Positions 42,296 through 49,815 of a stretch of DNA of 49,922 bases are shown piece after piece. A model generated the notes under the pieces. That model made no database searches. It had not been told where the DNA came from and saw only the letters and a program-made list of their open reading frames with translations. The DNA comes from UBA6136 sp044351045 (GTDB lineage Bacteria > Pseudomonadota > Gammaproteobacteria > Methylococcales > Methylococcaceae), in contig JBILGM010000018.1 of NCBI GenBank assembly GCA_044351045.1, positions 1 to 49,922 on the forward strand. Reading direction: 5' to 3'. Position numbers and translations under genes: made by a program. The stretch's first letter is position 1, and the number at the start of each line of letters is the position of its first letter.

Positions 42296-43087
42296 CTATT
42301 TCTTGCCGGCGCTATACGTGCCCATGCCCAGGCTCATCATTGAGCCACCCAATTGACCCATGGCCTGATTGGCCGCCACATTGTCCTGGACCTGGGCGTT
42401 AATGCGTGCTGCCTGATTGCTGGCCGCGTTTTGGCCGCCGCCGGTCACCAGGTTTAGCCCCGTGCCCAGTCGCTCCTGATAATCCCCAAAGCGCGACAAG
42501 GCCTGATCACGGAAACCGCCGACCCGCTGGGTTTGCTGGTCCAGTGCCTGGCCCATTTGGCCCCGGCGTTGGTTGTATTTGTTTAGGTTATCCATGCGCC
42601 CTTGGGCATGGGTGCCGCGCCGGGCCGCATCTATTCCCGTTGCCGTCGTCCCCATCACGGCCAGGGCTTGGCCTGATCCCGGTCCGCCCGAGCGATTCGC
42701 CACAGCGGTCATACCTGGCTGCATGGCCGGCATCTGTTGCCAGAATTCATTGACGCCGCGATCCGCCGCGCCCTGGAAATCGATTTCACCCCGCAGGTCG
42801 CGGAGTTCGCGTCCCAGCTCGGCAGTTCGCTGGTTAGTTTGCTTCAGAAAGCCCAGGTCATCACGCAACCGCCGGCTTATGACTGGGTCGAGTTGCTGCT
42901 GCCAGAAGCGCCCCTGCTCGAAAGCCTTGCGATTGACCGATGCCGCTTTGAGTTCTTCGGGGGTGGGTCCCCAGCTATCGACTGGGCCACTGAATGCGCC
43001 CGCTGCACCGGCGGCAGATACTCCAAGGCCTACAGTCCCAATACCAACGGCGGCAATGGTCGCCGCTGACACGCCTGCAAATACCAT
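42296..43087 (-). CDS. Putative membrane-active virion protein (gp14-like position)
   Basis: A 263-aa protein with an N-terminal hydrophobic Ala/Gly-rich segment (AGVSAATIAAVGIGTVGLGVSAAGAAGAF, described here as residues ~4-32) followed by a long Gln/Arg/Gly-rich helical part ending in SMMSLGMGTYSAGKK. Hydrophobic start plus soluble helical body fits ejection proteins that line the trans-envelope channel. The start is ATG at 43087, overlapping the upstream stop as TGATG; a GTG one codon earlier is also possible. No named family is recognised. Confidence 0.6.
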   Translation of the reverse strand: MVFAGVSAATIAAVGIGTVGLGVSAAGAAGAFSGPVDSWGPTPEELKAASVNRKAFEQGRFWQQQLDPVISRRLRDDLGFLKQTNQRTAELGRELRDLRGEIDFQGAADRGVNEFWQQMPAMQPGMTAVANRSGGPGSGQALAVMGTTATGIDAARRGTHAQGRMDNLNKYNQRRGQMGQALDQQTQRVGGFRDQALSRFGDYQERLGTGLNLVTGGGQNAASNQAARINAQVQDNVAANQAMGQLGGSMMSLGMGTYSAGKK

Positions 43088-43560
43088 CACACTGCTCCCG
43101 GCGCCGGCAGCGCCTTGATAAATTCGTCGTATTCTTCAAACGTCTTGCAGCAGAAGGTCGACTCCGGATCTTCCGGTATGCCGTCTTCATGCGCATAGGC
43201 GCAAAACCATTCCACGTCGGTCAATGCAATCAGGGCGCGCTGGGTGCCGGGTTGCGTCACCCAGACATTCGGCGCTTCCACTTCGGTCTTGTTGCCATCC
43301 TGATCGACCACCAGGCATCGACCACTGAGCGCCACGGTGAAATGCTCCTGCTTGTGGACGAGGGTCAGGATGCAGGATCCAGCCGGCGCAAAAGCCCGCC
43401 GACCAAACAGCCCTTTGGCCTGGTAATGCCAGACCGGTGGCTCGAAGGTGGTGTCCAGTTCCGACAAAGCCTGCGCCAGCTTGGCAAAGTTCTGCCGGTT
43501 ATCGACGGCGATATCACCCTCTCGGACCTGAATCAGCTCAAGCACGCAGCACCCGCTCAT
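43087..43560 (-). CDS. Cupin-like phage protein
   Basis: A 157-aa protein whose central part reads as a small beta-barrel: APAGSCILTLVHKQEHFTVALSGRCLVVD, then VEAPNVWVTQPGTQRALIALTDVEWFCAYAHED. This is the pattern of cupin-type proteins found beside ejection genes in some podoviruses. The ATG at 43560 is chosen because the longer open frame (to 43842) runs antisense through the HTH gene and has no sensible sequence. It is the first intact gene of the leftward block, right after a truncated gene. Cupin assignment is moderate; no ligand is claimed. Confidence 0.6.
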   Translation of the reverse strand: MSGCCVLELIQVREGDIAVDNRQNFAKLAQALSELDTTFEPPVWHYQAKGLFGRRAFAPAGSCILTLVHKQEHFTVALSGRCLVVDQDGNKTEVEAPNVWVTQPGTQRALIALTDVEWFCAYAHEDGIPEDPESTFCCKTFEEYDEFIKALPAPGAV

Positions 43561-43698
43561 AGACGTTCGCCACCGATTGCCAGCCAGACGACTTCTGGAA
43601 TCCCGGTCGATTGCTCCACATGACGATGCGGTCGAAGCTGATAAGTGGATGCCGCAGGAAAGGCCAAAGCCGATTGTATTGGACAGTGGCCCGCCGTC
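43561..43698 (-). pseudogene. C-terminal fragment of a lost phage gene
   Basis: In one minus-strand frame about 45 codons are open between a TGA at 43697-43699 and a stop just before the cupin-like gene. The peptide includes VQYNRLWPFLRHPLISF, FDRIVMWSNRPGFQKSSGW and ends QSVANVYERVLRA. It has no start codon at its left end and reads like the end of a real protein, not random sequence. It most likely is the 3' remainder of the gene that preceded the cupin gene in an ancestral phage. The break lies directly next to the excisionase/integrase module. Confidence 0.5.
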
Positions 43699-43728
43699 AT
43701 GCGTGGGGAAAAGGGATTGGGAGGAATA

Positions 43729-44016
43729 ATGGAACCCTTGCTCACACCCAAAGAAGTCGCCCGGTTTCTGCAGTGCTCCACAGGGCACGTCAGAGAGCTG
43801 GCCAAGCGTGGCGAGATCCCGCACGTCAAGCTCGGACATCACTTTCGCTTTTCACGGGTTGCCCTTTCGCGGTATTTTGAAGGGGCCGGGCAAGGTCAGG
43901 AGACAAAAACATGTCAAACGACGGCATCTATAAACGGCCAGACTCCCGCTACTGGTGGGCGCTCTACACGGACAGCGGCGGCGCGACGGTTAGGCGCTCT
44001 ACTGGGATCCGAATAG
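43729..44016 (+). CDS. Excisionase-type HTH DNA-binding protein
   Basis: A 95-aa protein whose first ~55 residues are a winged helix-turn-helix of the excisionase/AlpA (HTH_17, MerR-like) type: LLTPKEVARFLQCSTGHVRELAKRGEIPHVKLGHHFRFSRVAL. An excellent Shine-Dalgarno (GGGAGG) precedes the ATG at 43729. It overlaps the integrase gene by 106 bp, so residues ~61-95 are encoded in the alternative frame of the integrase start and may be only a read-through tail. It probably directs excision or regulates the integrase; it is divergent from the ejection block. Confidence 0.78.
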   Translation: MEPLLTPKEVARFLQCSTGHVRELAKRGEIPHVKLGHHFRFSRVALSRYFEGAGQGQETKTCQTTASINGQTPATGGRSTRTAAARRLGALLGSE

Positions 44017-45011
44017 ATCATGATCCACGGGGCACGGCGGCCAGGGCAGTTCGGCAGGAGTTCCTGTTCGAGCCGGCGCCCTACTCCACCAAACCGCCAT
44101 CGGAATGGCTGTGGGAAGAACTGGCCGAGGTCTACGTACCGGAACTGAAGAAGAAGATCAGGCCCAGCACGTTCCAGCGCTACAAGGCGGCGCTGATCGT
44201 CCTGGCAGCGCATTTCGAGGGAACCCCGGCGGTTAGCACGGGTGCGCAAGTAAAGGCCTGGATACGCGGCCAGGTAAATCGGGAGTATGCGGCATCAACT
44301 ATCAATCTGAAGATTGCGGTCATGCAGGGCATGTATTCCTGGGCCATTAAGGAATTGGATTGGGACATTATCAATCCATGGGCGGCAAGGACGATCACGC
44401 CCGATAACGAAAGGAATCGGTATCTCACCGTGGAAGAAGTGGACCGGTTAATGGAGTCCGTCAAGGAATGCTCCACCGCCTATTACATGGTGGACTATCT
44501 GATACTGGCCCTGAATACCGGGTTTCGCCCGCAGGAGTTATTGAAACTCACCTGGGATCGGGTGAATCTGGATAACGGCACCTTCACCTTTGAAAAGGCC
44601 AAGGCCAAAAACGTGGCGGCCGATCAGAAAAATGGTCGTCATTCGGTGATTCCGATCAACGCCAACGCGCGACAAGCGCTGTTGTCCAGGAGGGAGGCGC
44701 AGAAAGGCGTGGTGACTCGCTGGGTATTTACCAACCGAGCGGGTCATCAATTGAAAGATGTGGGCTTTGCCTTCAGGGAAGCAGTGAAGCGCGCAGGATT
44801 GGACGATGTGCAGCAGAGGGATCTGCGTCGAACGTTTGCATCAAGACTGGTGCAGGCGGACGTACCAATTCAGGCGGTATCAGAATTGCTCCGTCATGCG
44901 GACATTCAGATCACGCACAAGATCTACGCGCACCTGTCCGATGAAAACCTGAGAAATGCAGCGGCAGTGCTGGATACACCGCCGAAGCTGAAGGTGATAT
45001 CACGTTCCTGA
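43911..45011 (+). CDS. Tyrosine recombinase/integrase
   Basis: A 366-aa phage integrase that would catalyse recombination at the flanking 14-bp repeats. The N-terminal part contains an arm-binding-like beta segment (SRYWWALYTDSGGATVRRSTG) and the core-binding SAM-like domain (~95-180). The catalytic domain has the first Arg in NTGFRPQELLKLTW, a Lys-bearing beta hairpin, RDLRRTFASRL, LLRHADIQITHK and the nucleophile Tyr in KIYAHLS. The histidine of the usual H-x-x-R motif is replaced by Arg (AGG codon). GGAG stands 10 nt before the ATG. It sits at the attR end, as expected for a functional integration module. Confidence 0.93.
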   Translation: MSNDGIYKRPDSRYWWALYTDSGGATVRRSTGIRIDHDPRGTAARAVRQEFLFEPAPYSTKPPSEWLWEELAEVYVPELKKKIRPSTFQRYKAALIVLAAHFEGTPAVSTGAQVKAWIRGQVNREYAASTINLKIAVMQGMYSWAIKELDWDIINPWAARTITPDNERNRYLTVEEVDRLMESVKECSTAYYMVDYLILALNTGFRPQELLKLTWDRVNLDNGTFTFEKAKAKNVAADQKNGRHSVIPINANARQALLSRREAQKGVVTRWVFTNRAGHQLKDVGFAFREAVKRAGLDDVQQRDLRRTFASRLVQADVPIQAVSELLRHADIQITHKIYAHLSDENLRNAAAVLDTPPKLKVISRS

Positions 45012-45040
45012 AGAAAACGTGATTCGTGATTCGATTCGTG
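44999..45040. repeat. Inverted and direct repeats near attR (right arm)
   Basis: ATCACGTT (44999-45006) and AACGTGAT (45016-45023) form a perfect 8-bp inverted repeat overlapping the integrase stop codon, followed by GATTCGTGATTCGATTCGTG direct repeats. The AACGTGA core is shared with the left arm (25325-25360), so these are candidate arm-type sites for integrase or excisionase. The stem could also help terminate the integrase mRNA. Confidence 0.45.
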
Positions 45041-45085
45041 TAGTAAAACGCGGCCTGGAACCCGCGCCGGCTATGGAATCACGAT

Positions 45086-45099
45086 GAAATGGGTTATTT
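45086..45099. repeat. attR core
   Basis: GAAATGGGTTATTT, identical to attL at 25209-25222. It lies 75 bp after the integrase stop and 55 bp before the transporter start codon. Confidence 0.8.
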
Positions 45100-45153
45100 T
45101 ACTTGAATGCACTTCCCCGCGGGTTAACCAGACACACAAACACGGCCCTACAC

Positions 45154-46506
45154 ATGACCGATCAACGATTGCTCCATGGACAATGGTCCTCACGCCTTGC
45201 CTTCATTCTCGCCGCCAGCGGTTCCGCGATTGGCCTGGGGAACATCTGGAAGTTCCCCTATTTGCTGGGAGAAAATGGGGGCGGGGCATTTGTTCTGGTC
45301 TACCTGGCCTGCGTCATTGGGATTGGATTGCCGCTGATGATGGCGGAGACCATGTTGGGACGTCGCGGACGACAGAGCCCCATCAACACCATGGCTTCAT
45401 TGGCTGACGAAGCAGGCGCACATCATGCGTGGCGCTATGTGGGTTGGTTGGGGGTAGTGGCCGGGTTCTTGATCCTGTCCTATTACTCGGTCATTGCGGG
45501 ATGGTCGATGGCCTACATCTTCAAGATGGCTGGAGGCTTCCTGAACAATGTCACACCCGATATAGCCCAGCAAACGTTTCAGGACATGAAAGCCGCACCT
45601 GACGTTCAACTGATCTGGCACACGGCATTTATGGGCGCGACTGCGGTGATTGTGAGCAAGGGCGTCAGCCAAGGCTTGGAGCGAGTGACTCGTATCATGA
45701 TGCCTGGGTTACTGCTGATGCTGCTGGCCTTGGATATTTATGCTGCGGGGTCCAACGGTTTTGCAGAGGGGGTTTCATTTCTATTTAAACCCGAGTTCGA
45801 CAAGCTGACAGGGGAGAGCATTCTCCTGGCCATGGGCCAAGCCTTTTTCTCTTTGGGACTGGGAATGGGCTCGATAATGGTCTACGGATCCTATCTGCCC
45901 GACCATGTTTCGATCGGCCGCTCCTCAATTTTCGTGGCCTTCATGGACACGCTGGTGGCTTTGATGGCTGGGATTGCGATTTTCCCGATCGTATTCAGTA
46001 ACCACCTTGCCCCAGGAATGGGGCCGGGGTTGATTTTCGAAACATTGCCCCTTGCATTTGGTCATATGGCGGGGGGGGCACTGTTCGGCACCCTGTTCTT
46101 TATTTTGGTGTTTTTTGCAGCCATCACCTCGGCAATCGCCCTCATAGAACCCGCCATCGCCTGGCTATCGGAAAATTGCGGTCTGAGCCGTAGCCGAGCC
46201 AGTGCATACGCCGGGTCGTTTTGCTGGTTTCTTGGTTTAGGAACCCTGCTCTCATTCAACCATTGGTCTTCCCTAACATGGTTCGGCAAGAATGCATTCG
46301 AATTGGTCGATTTTGTCACCGCCGACCTCATGTTGCCAGCAGGCGGCATTTTGATCGCCCTATTTGCTGGCTGGATTATGAAAAAACAAGACAGCGAAAA
46401 GGAACTGGAACTGGGGAGTTATTACCCCTATTGGAAAACCTTGATCAGATATGCTGCACCCCTGTCCGTTTTCATCATATTTGCCCACGCAATGGGACTT
46501 CTATAA
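45154..46506 (+). CDS. Sodium-dependent transporter, NSS/SNF family
   Basis: A 450-aa inner-membrane symporter of the neurotransmitter:sodium symporter family (LeuT fold), with about 12 hydrophobic segments. The family signature is SRLAFILAASGSAIGLGNIWKFPYLLGENGGGAFVLVY, described here as the TM1-TM2 region with the unwound GLGNIW; later MGQAFFSLGLGMGSIMVYGSYLP covers TM6-like residues. It probably couples Na+ to uptake of an amino acid or similar small solute; the substrate is not predictable. The ATG at 45154 is preferred to a TTG at 45103 because the family N-terminus begins there. Its upstream region was altered by the element insertion. Confidence 0.92.
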   Translation: MTDQRLLHGQWSSRLAFILAASGSAIGLGNIWKFPYLLGENGGGAFVLVYLACVIGIGLPLMMAETMLGRRGRQSPINTMASLADEAGAHHAWRYVGWLGVVAGFLILSYYSVIAGWSMAYIFKMAGGFLNNVTPDIAQQTFQDMKAAPDVQLIWHTAFMGATAVIVSKGVSQGLERVTRIMMPGLLLMLLALDIYAAGSNGFAEGVSFLFKPEFDKLTGESILLAMGQAFFSLGLGMGSIMVYGSYLPDHVSIGRSSIFVAFMDTLVALMAGIAIFPIVFSNHLAPGMGPGLIFETLPLAFGHMAGGALFGTLFFILVFFAAITSAIALIEPAIAWLSENCGLSRSRASAYAGSFCWFLGLGTLLSFNHWSSLTWFGKNAFELVDFVTADLMLPAGGILIALFAGWIMKKQDSEKELELGSYYPYWKTLIRYAAPLSVFIIFAHAMGLL

Positions 46507-46543
46507 CTTACGGAGTCTGGACCCAAGCTCACTCAAAGGAAGC

Positions 46544-46813
46544 ATGAAAGTCGAGGTCGCTTACGCAAAACCGGAGTCTCAAGCGCTCCTGACATTGGAA
46601 ATTCCCGAGGGTACTACCGTCGCTGCTGCCATTCAAACTTCAGGGATCCTTCACTGGTTTCCCGAAATCGAACGAAATCCCCTTTCGACAGGGATCTTCG
46701 GTCGCCCCTGCGAACCTGATCAAAAACTAAAATCCGGCGATCGCGTTGAGATTTATCGCCCATTGATAGCTGACCCAAGAACTGCTCGCCGGGAGAGAAG
46801 CCAAAAAAAGTGA
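46544..46813 (+). CDS. rnfH: RnfH family ubiquitin-like protein
   Basis: An 89-aa small protein of the RnfH family (beta-grasp, ubiquitin-like). Features: VEVAYAKPESQALLTLEIPEGTTVAAAI, GIFGRPCEPDQKLKSGDRVEIYRPLIADP and the basic tail TARRERSQKK. AAAGGAAGC before the ATG at 46544 is a good ribosome site; the longer open frame overlaps the transporter's end. In gammaproteobacteria rnfH normally follows ratA; here ratA is absent and only 37 bp separate rnfH from the transporter gene. Function unknown in the family. Confidence 0.9.
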   Translation: MKVEVAYAKPESQALLTLEIPEGTTVAAAIQTSGILHWFPEIERNPLSTGIFGRPCEPDQKLKSGDRVEIYRPLIADPRTARRERSQKK

Positions 46814-46827
46814 AGGCTGGGAGCGAT

Positions 46828-47271
46828 CTACTCAGCGTCGCTGTCGAAGGGGTCGGTGATCATTTGCCAGATGGTCCTTTCACGATCAATTTTAGGTACA
46901 TTGATTGTCGCGTCCTTTTTCATCTCGATGGAGGGCAGGGTCCCAGGACGGAAGTCCCCTTGCAATTCGGCCAACTCATCCCCCTTAAAAATCAAAGTAA
47001 CATTTTTCTGAACGCGTGGCTCATCTCCCGGTTGATTTGAATAGACATAGTCCCAGCGTTCGTCATGAAAAGGATCGATCATCAAAGGCGCTCCCATGAC
47101 GTAAGTCACTTGGCGCTTGGTCATGCCCGGTCGCAACTGGTCAACCATCTCCTGAGAAATGATGTTGCCCTGGTGAATGTCCTGGCGGTAGACGAAAGGA
47201 AGCCAATCCCAGGAGCAGGCCAGCATGGATAGGCCGATGGCAGCAGCAATGACAAAGCGTAAGTGGCGCAT
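46828..47271 (-). CDS. bamE: Outer membrane assembly lipoprotein BamE
   Basis: A 147-aa lipoprotein component of the BAM complex that inserts outer-membrane beta-barrels. A signal peptide ends in a lipobox (LSMLAC, Cys ~19). The BamE domain shows VYRQDIHQGNIISQEMVDQLRPGMTKRQVTYVMGAPLMIDPFHDERWDYVY, covering the conserved helix and MGAP turn, then VTLIFKGDELAELQGD. A C-terminal extension of ~35 residues follows. Convergent with rnfH (14 bp apart) and divergent from fur, as in related genomes. Confidence 0.95.
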   Translation of the reverse strand: MRHLRFVIAAAIGLSMLACSWDWLPFVYRQDIHQGNIISQEMVDQLRPGMTKRQVTYVMGAPLMIDPFHDERWDYVYSNQPGDEPRVQKNVTLIFKGDELAELQGDFRPGTLPSIEMKKDATINVPKIDRERTIWQMITDPFDSDAE

Positions 47272-47350
47272 GGTATGATGCTAGCGTACAAGTACAAGCT
47301 GGCAATCATACCTTATAGGGCAGCTTAAAACATCGAACGGAGCAGACGCC

Positions 47351-47782
47351 CTGGAAAGCAAAGATATCCGCAACGCGGGCCTGAAAGTCACCCTTCCCCG
47401 CATCAAAATCCTTGAAATTCTCGAACGAAGAGAACCCCATGATCGCCACCTGAGCGCGGAAGAGATTTTTCGGTATCTCGTAACGGAAGGCGAAGAAATC
47501 GGTCTTGCCACCGTTTACCGCGTGCTTACTCAGTTTGAAGGTGCAGGCCTCGTGATCCGCCACCACTTTGAGGGGGGAAACTCGGTTTTTGAGATTAATC
47601 GGGGCGATCATCACGACCATCTCGTTTGTGTTCAATGTGGCCGTGTCGAGGAGTTTCAGGATGAAACCATTGAAATGCTCCAAAAGGAAATAGCCAAAAA
47701 GAAGCATTTCGCACTCACCGATCACTCCCTGTGCCTTTACGGCGTTTGCTGTGAATGCCAAAAGGCCCGAACCACAATCTAA
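47351..47782 (+). CDS. fur: Ferric uptake regulator Fur, CTG start
   Basis: A 143-aa iron-responsive repressor. The winged-helix domain contains LKVTLPRIKILEILERREPHDRHLSAEEIF and GLATVYRVLTQFEGAGLV; the metal/dimer domain contains HHFEGGNSVFEI, HHDHLVCVQCGRVEEF and a second C-x-x-C (GVCCECQK). The conserved N-terminus (xESKDIRNAGLK) is in frame, but no ATG, GTG or TTG precedes it. A CTG at 47351 stands exactly where the methionine is in relatives, with GGAG 8 nt upstream. The next standard start (GTG 47522) would delete the DNA-binding half. A non-standard CTG start is therefore inferred; a sequencing error is the alternative. Confidence 0.9.
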   Translation: MESKDIRNAGLKVTLPRIKILEILERREPHDRHLSAEEIFRYLVTEGEEIGLATVYRVLTQFEGAGLVIRHHFEGGNSVFEINRGDHHDHLVCVQCGRVEEFQDETIEMLQKEIAKKKHFALTDHSLCLYGVCCECQKARTTI

Positions 47783-47827
47783 TTTACCCGCCATCTCCAA
47801 AAGAAGAGCGGCGGCTAACCCTAAGTC

Positions 47828-49075
47828 ATGTTCAAACCCCTTACCCTCTTTATTGGGCTGCGCTATACAAGAGCGAAACGTCGCACCGGCTTTATTTCCT
47901 TCATCACTCTCACTTCAATACTGGGCATTGCCTTAGGAGTCGCCGCACTTATTACCGTACTGTCGGTGATGAATGGTTTTGAGGGCGAGTTGCGTGATCG
48001 AATACTAGGAATGACTTCTCACGCATCAATTACCGGCACTGACGGCGAACTTCACGATTGGGAAACGCTCCAGAAAGCCCTGAAAGCTGAATCCCGAGTC
48101 AAAGGATGGGCACCTTATGTTGAGGGGCAAGCCATGATCAACTCCGACCGACGTGTAAGCGGCTCGTTGATCAGGGGGATTCTGCCCGAATTCGAACCGC
48201 GGGTGTCCGAAGTCGCGACAAGGCTGGTTTCCGGCAATCTGTCAGATCTCAAGGCAGGAGAGTTCGGCATCATTCTGGGTGCGGAACTGGCAGAACATCT
48301 TGGTGTGATCACTGGTGACAAGATCACGGTGATCACACCCCAGGTTACTCCGACACCAGCAGGCATTCTGCCAAGACTTAAGCGCTTCACCGTGGTTGGT
48401 ATCTTTCATGTTGGGATGTTTGAATATGACCGCAATTTGGCACTGATCAATCTTGACGATGCCAAACGATTATTCAGCTTGGCCGATGCCGTTTCTGGCC
48501 TGCGGCTCAAGGTCGATGATGTTTTCTACGCGCGACAGATCGCCAGAGAGATCGGCCCAAAACTACCGGGCCAATACATGATTACCGACTGGACTCAGGC
48601 GCACAGCAATTTCTTCAAGGCCATCCAGACAGAAAAACGCGTGATGTTCATCATCCTGTTGCTGATTGTCGCCGTAGCCGCTTTCAATATCGTCTCAACG
48701 CTAGTCATGGTTGTAACCGACAAACGAGCGGATATAGCAATACTCAGAACCCAGGGAATGACCCCCCTATCGGTCATGGCCATTTTTATCGTGCTTGGCA
48801 CGGTCATCGGTTTGTTCGGAACGCTGATTGGCGGCATTGGCGGAGTCCTGCTTGCCCTTAATGTCGAAATAGTAGTCCCCGCCATTGAAAAACTCTTCGG
48901 CGTTCAGTTCCTATCAGCGGATGTTTATTACATCAGTGAACTGCCCTCCAAACTGATATGGGCAGATGTCTACCGAATAACTGGCGTAGCGTTCATCCTC
49001 TCGATCATTGCCACGCTTTACCCGGCCTGGCAGGCATCAAGAATCAAGCCGGCAGAGGAACTACGTTATGAGTAA
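47828..49075 (+). CDS. lolC: Lipoprotein-releasing ABC permease LolC/E
   Basis: A 415-aa inner-membrane permease of the LolCDE complex that extracts mature lipoproteins for the outer membrane. Topology is typical: one N-terminal segment (ITLTSILGIALGVAALITVLSVMNGFEGELRDRILG), a large periplasmic domain (~50-265), and three C-terminal segments (VMFIILLLIVAVAAFNIVSTLVM; FIVLGTVIGLFGTLIGGIGGVLL; VAFILSIIATLYPAWQASR). It ends PAEELRYE, the usual C-terminus. lolD overlaps its stop codon. Whether a separate lolE follows cannot be seen; downstream is lolD and then a terminator, so a single LolC/E-type permease may serve as a homodimer here. Confidence 0.93.
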   Translation: MFKPLTLFIGLRYTRAKRRTGFISFITLTSILGIALGVAALITVLSVMNGFEGELRDRILGMTSHASITGTDGELHDWETLQKALKAESRVKGWAPYVEGQAMINSDRRVSGSLIRGILPEFEPRVSEVATRLVSGNLSDLKAGEFGIILGAELAEHLGVITGDKITVITPQVTPTPAGILPRLKRFTVVGIFHVGMFEYDRNLALINLDDAKRLFSLADAVSGLRLKVDDVFYARQIAREIGPKLPGQYMITDWTQAHSNFFKAIQTEKRVMFIILLLIVAVAAFNIVSTLVMVVTDKRADIAILRTQGMTPLSVMAIFIVLGTVIGLFGTLIGGIGGVLLALNVEIVVPAIEKLFGVQFLSADVYYISELPSKLIWADVYRITGVAFILSIIATLYPAWQASRIKPAEELRYE

Positions 49076-49748
49076 CTCGGTGATTGCCTGCCGGAACCTA
49101 AATAAGCGCTTCAATCAGGGCGATTTAGATGTCAATGTGCTGGAAGACATTACCCTTTCGATTGGTACCGGTGAACGAGTTGCCATCATGGGCTCTTCCG
49201 GTTCAGGTAAAAGCACCCTGCTCCACCTGCTAGGAGGTCTTGATACACCGACTTCGGGTGAGATTGAATTGGTTGGCCAAAATCTATCTGTCCTGAATGA
49301 ACGGCAACTGTCTGCTTTACGCAATCGGGCTTTAGGGTTTATTTACCAGTTTCATCATCTCTTGGGCGAATTCACATTGCTTGAAAACGTCGCAATGCCG
49401 CTACTCATAGCCAATATCGGGATTGAGGAGGCCAGAGAGCGTTCTAATGTCATGCTTAAACAGGTTGGCCTGAGCACCCGCATCATGCATAAGCCTGGCG
49501 AACTCTCCGGCGGTGAGCGTCAACGTGCAGCCATAGCTCGTGCCTTGGTCACAAACCCCCGCTGTGTTTTAGCTGACGAGCCTACAGGCAATCTAGATCG
49601 CAAGACGGCCGACCATGTGTATGGCCTGATGCTGGATCTTAACGAAACTTATGGTTTGAGCTTTCTGGTAGTCACGCATGACGCGAGCCTTGCATCGCGG
49701 ATGGAGCGCCAGTGGCGCTTAACGGATGGCCGCCTGGAGAAGGATTGA
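49068..49748 (+). CDS. lolD: Lipoprotein-releasing ABC ATPase LolD
   Basis: A 226-aa ATPase of LolCDE. The Walker A is MGSSGSGKSTLLHLLGGLD, the Q-loop FIYQFHHLLGEFT, the ABC signature ELSGGERQRAAIARAL, the Walker B CVLADEPTGNLD and the H-loop VVTHDASLA. HHLL after the Q-loop is a LolD mark. The ATG at 49068 overlaps the lolC stop by 8 bp and has AGAGGA about 9 nt upstream; the longer open frame reads antiparallel to family sequence inside lolC. It is translationally coupled to lolC. Confidence 0.96.
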   Translation: MSNSVIACRNLNKRFNQGDLDVNVLEDITLSIGTGERVAIMGSSGSGKSTLLHLLGGLDTPTSGEIELVGQNLSVLNERQLSALRNRALGFIYQFHHLLGEFTLLENVAMPLLIANIGIEEARERSNVMLKQVGLSTRIMHKPGELSGGERQRAAIARALVTNPRCVLADEPTGNLDRKTADHVYGLMLDLNETYGLSFLVVTHDASLASRMERQWRLTDGRLEKD

Positions 49749-49815
49749 GTCCCCCTGCGGATTGATGGGGTAACTTTCAGCCCGCTGAGACACCGGGGCT
49801 ATAATCTTCACACAA

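Larger units (their letters stand above)
25209..45099. mobile_element. Integrated phage-derived element, ~19.9 kb
   Basis: The element is bounded by the direct repeat GAAATGGGTTATTT at 25209-25222 and 45086-45099, with a tyrosine integrase and HTH excisionase-like gene at the right end. Without it, smpB and the divergent transporter gene would be about 100 bp apart, a normal intergenic distance. Cargo: secreted repeat protein, PemK/MazF-like toxin, structured RNA candidate, and a leftward block of podovirus-type ejection proteins including a 4261-aa polyvalent protein. No terminase, portal, capsid, tail tube, replication or lysis gene is seen. By eye its genes are more GC-rich than the flanking chromosome. 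Confidence 0.85.

Noticed and set aside
43561..43842. N-terminal extension of the cupin-like gene
   Set aside because: The extension is antisense to the HTH gene and contains no sensible protein sequence; the ATG at 43560 is a better start.
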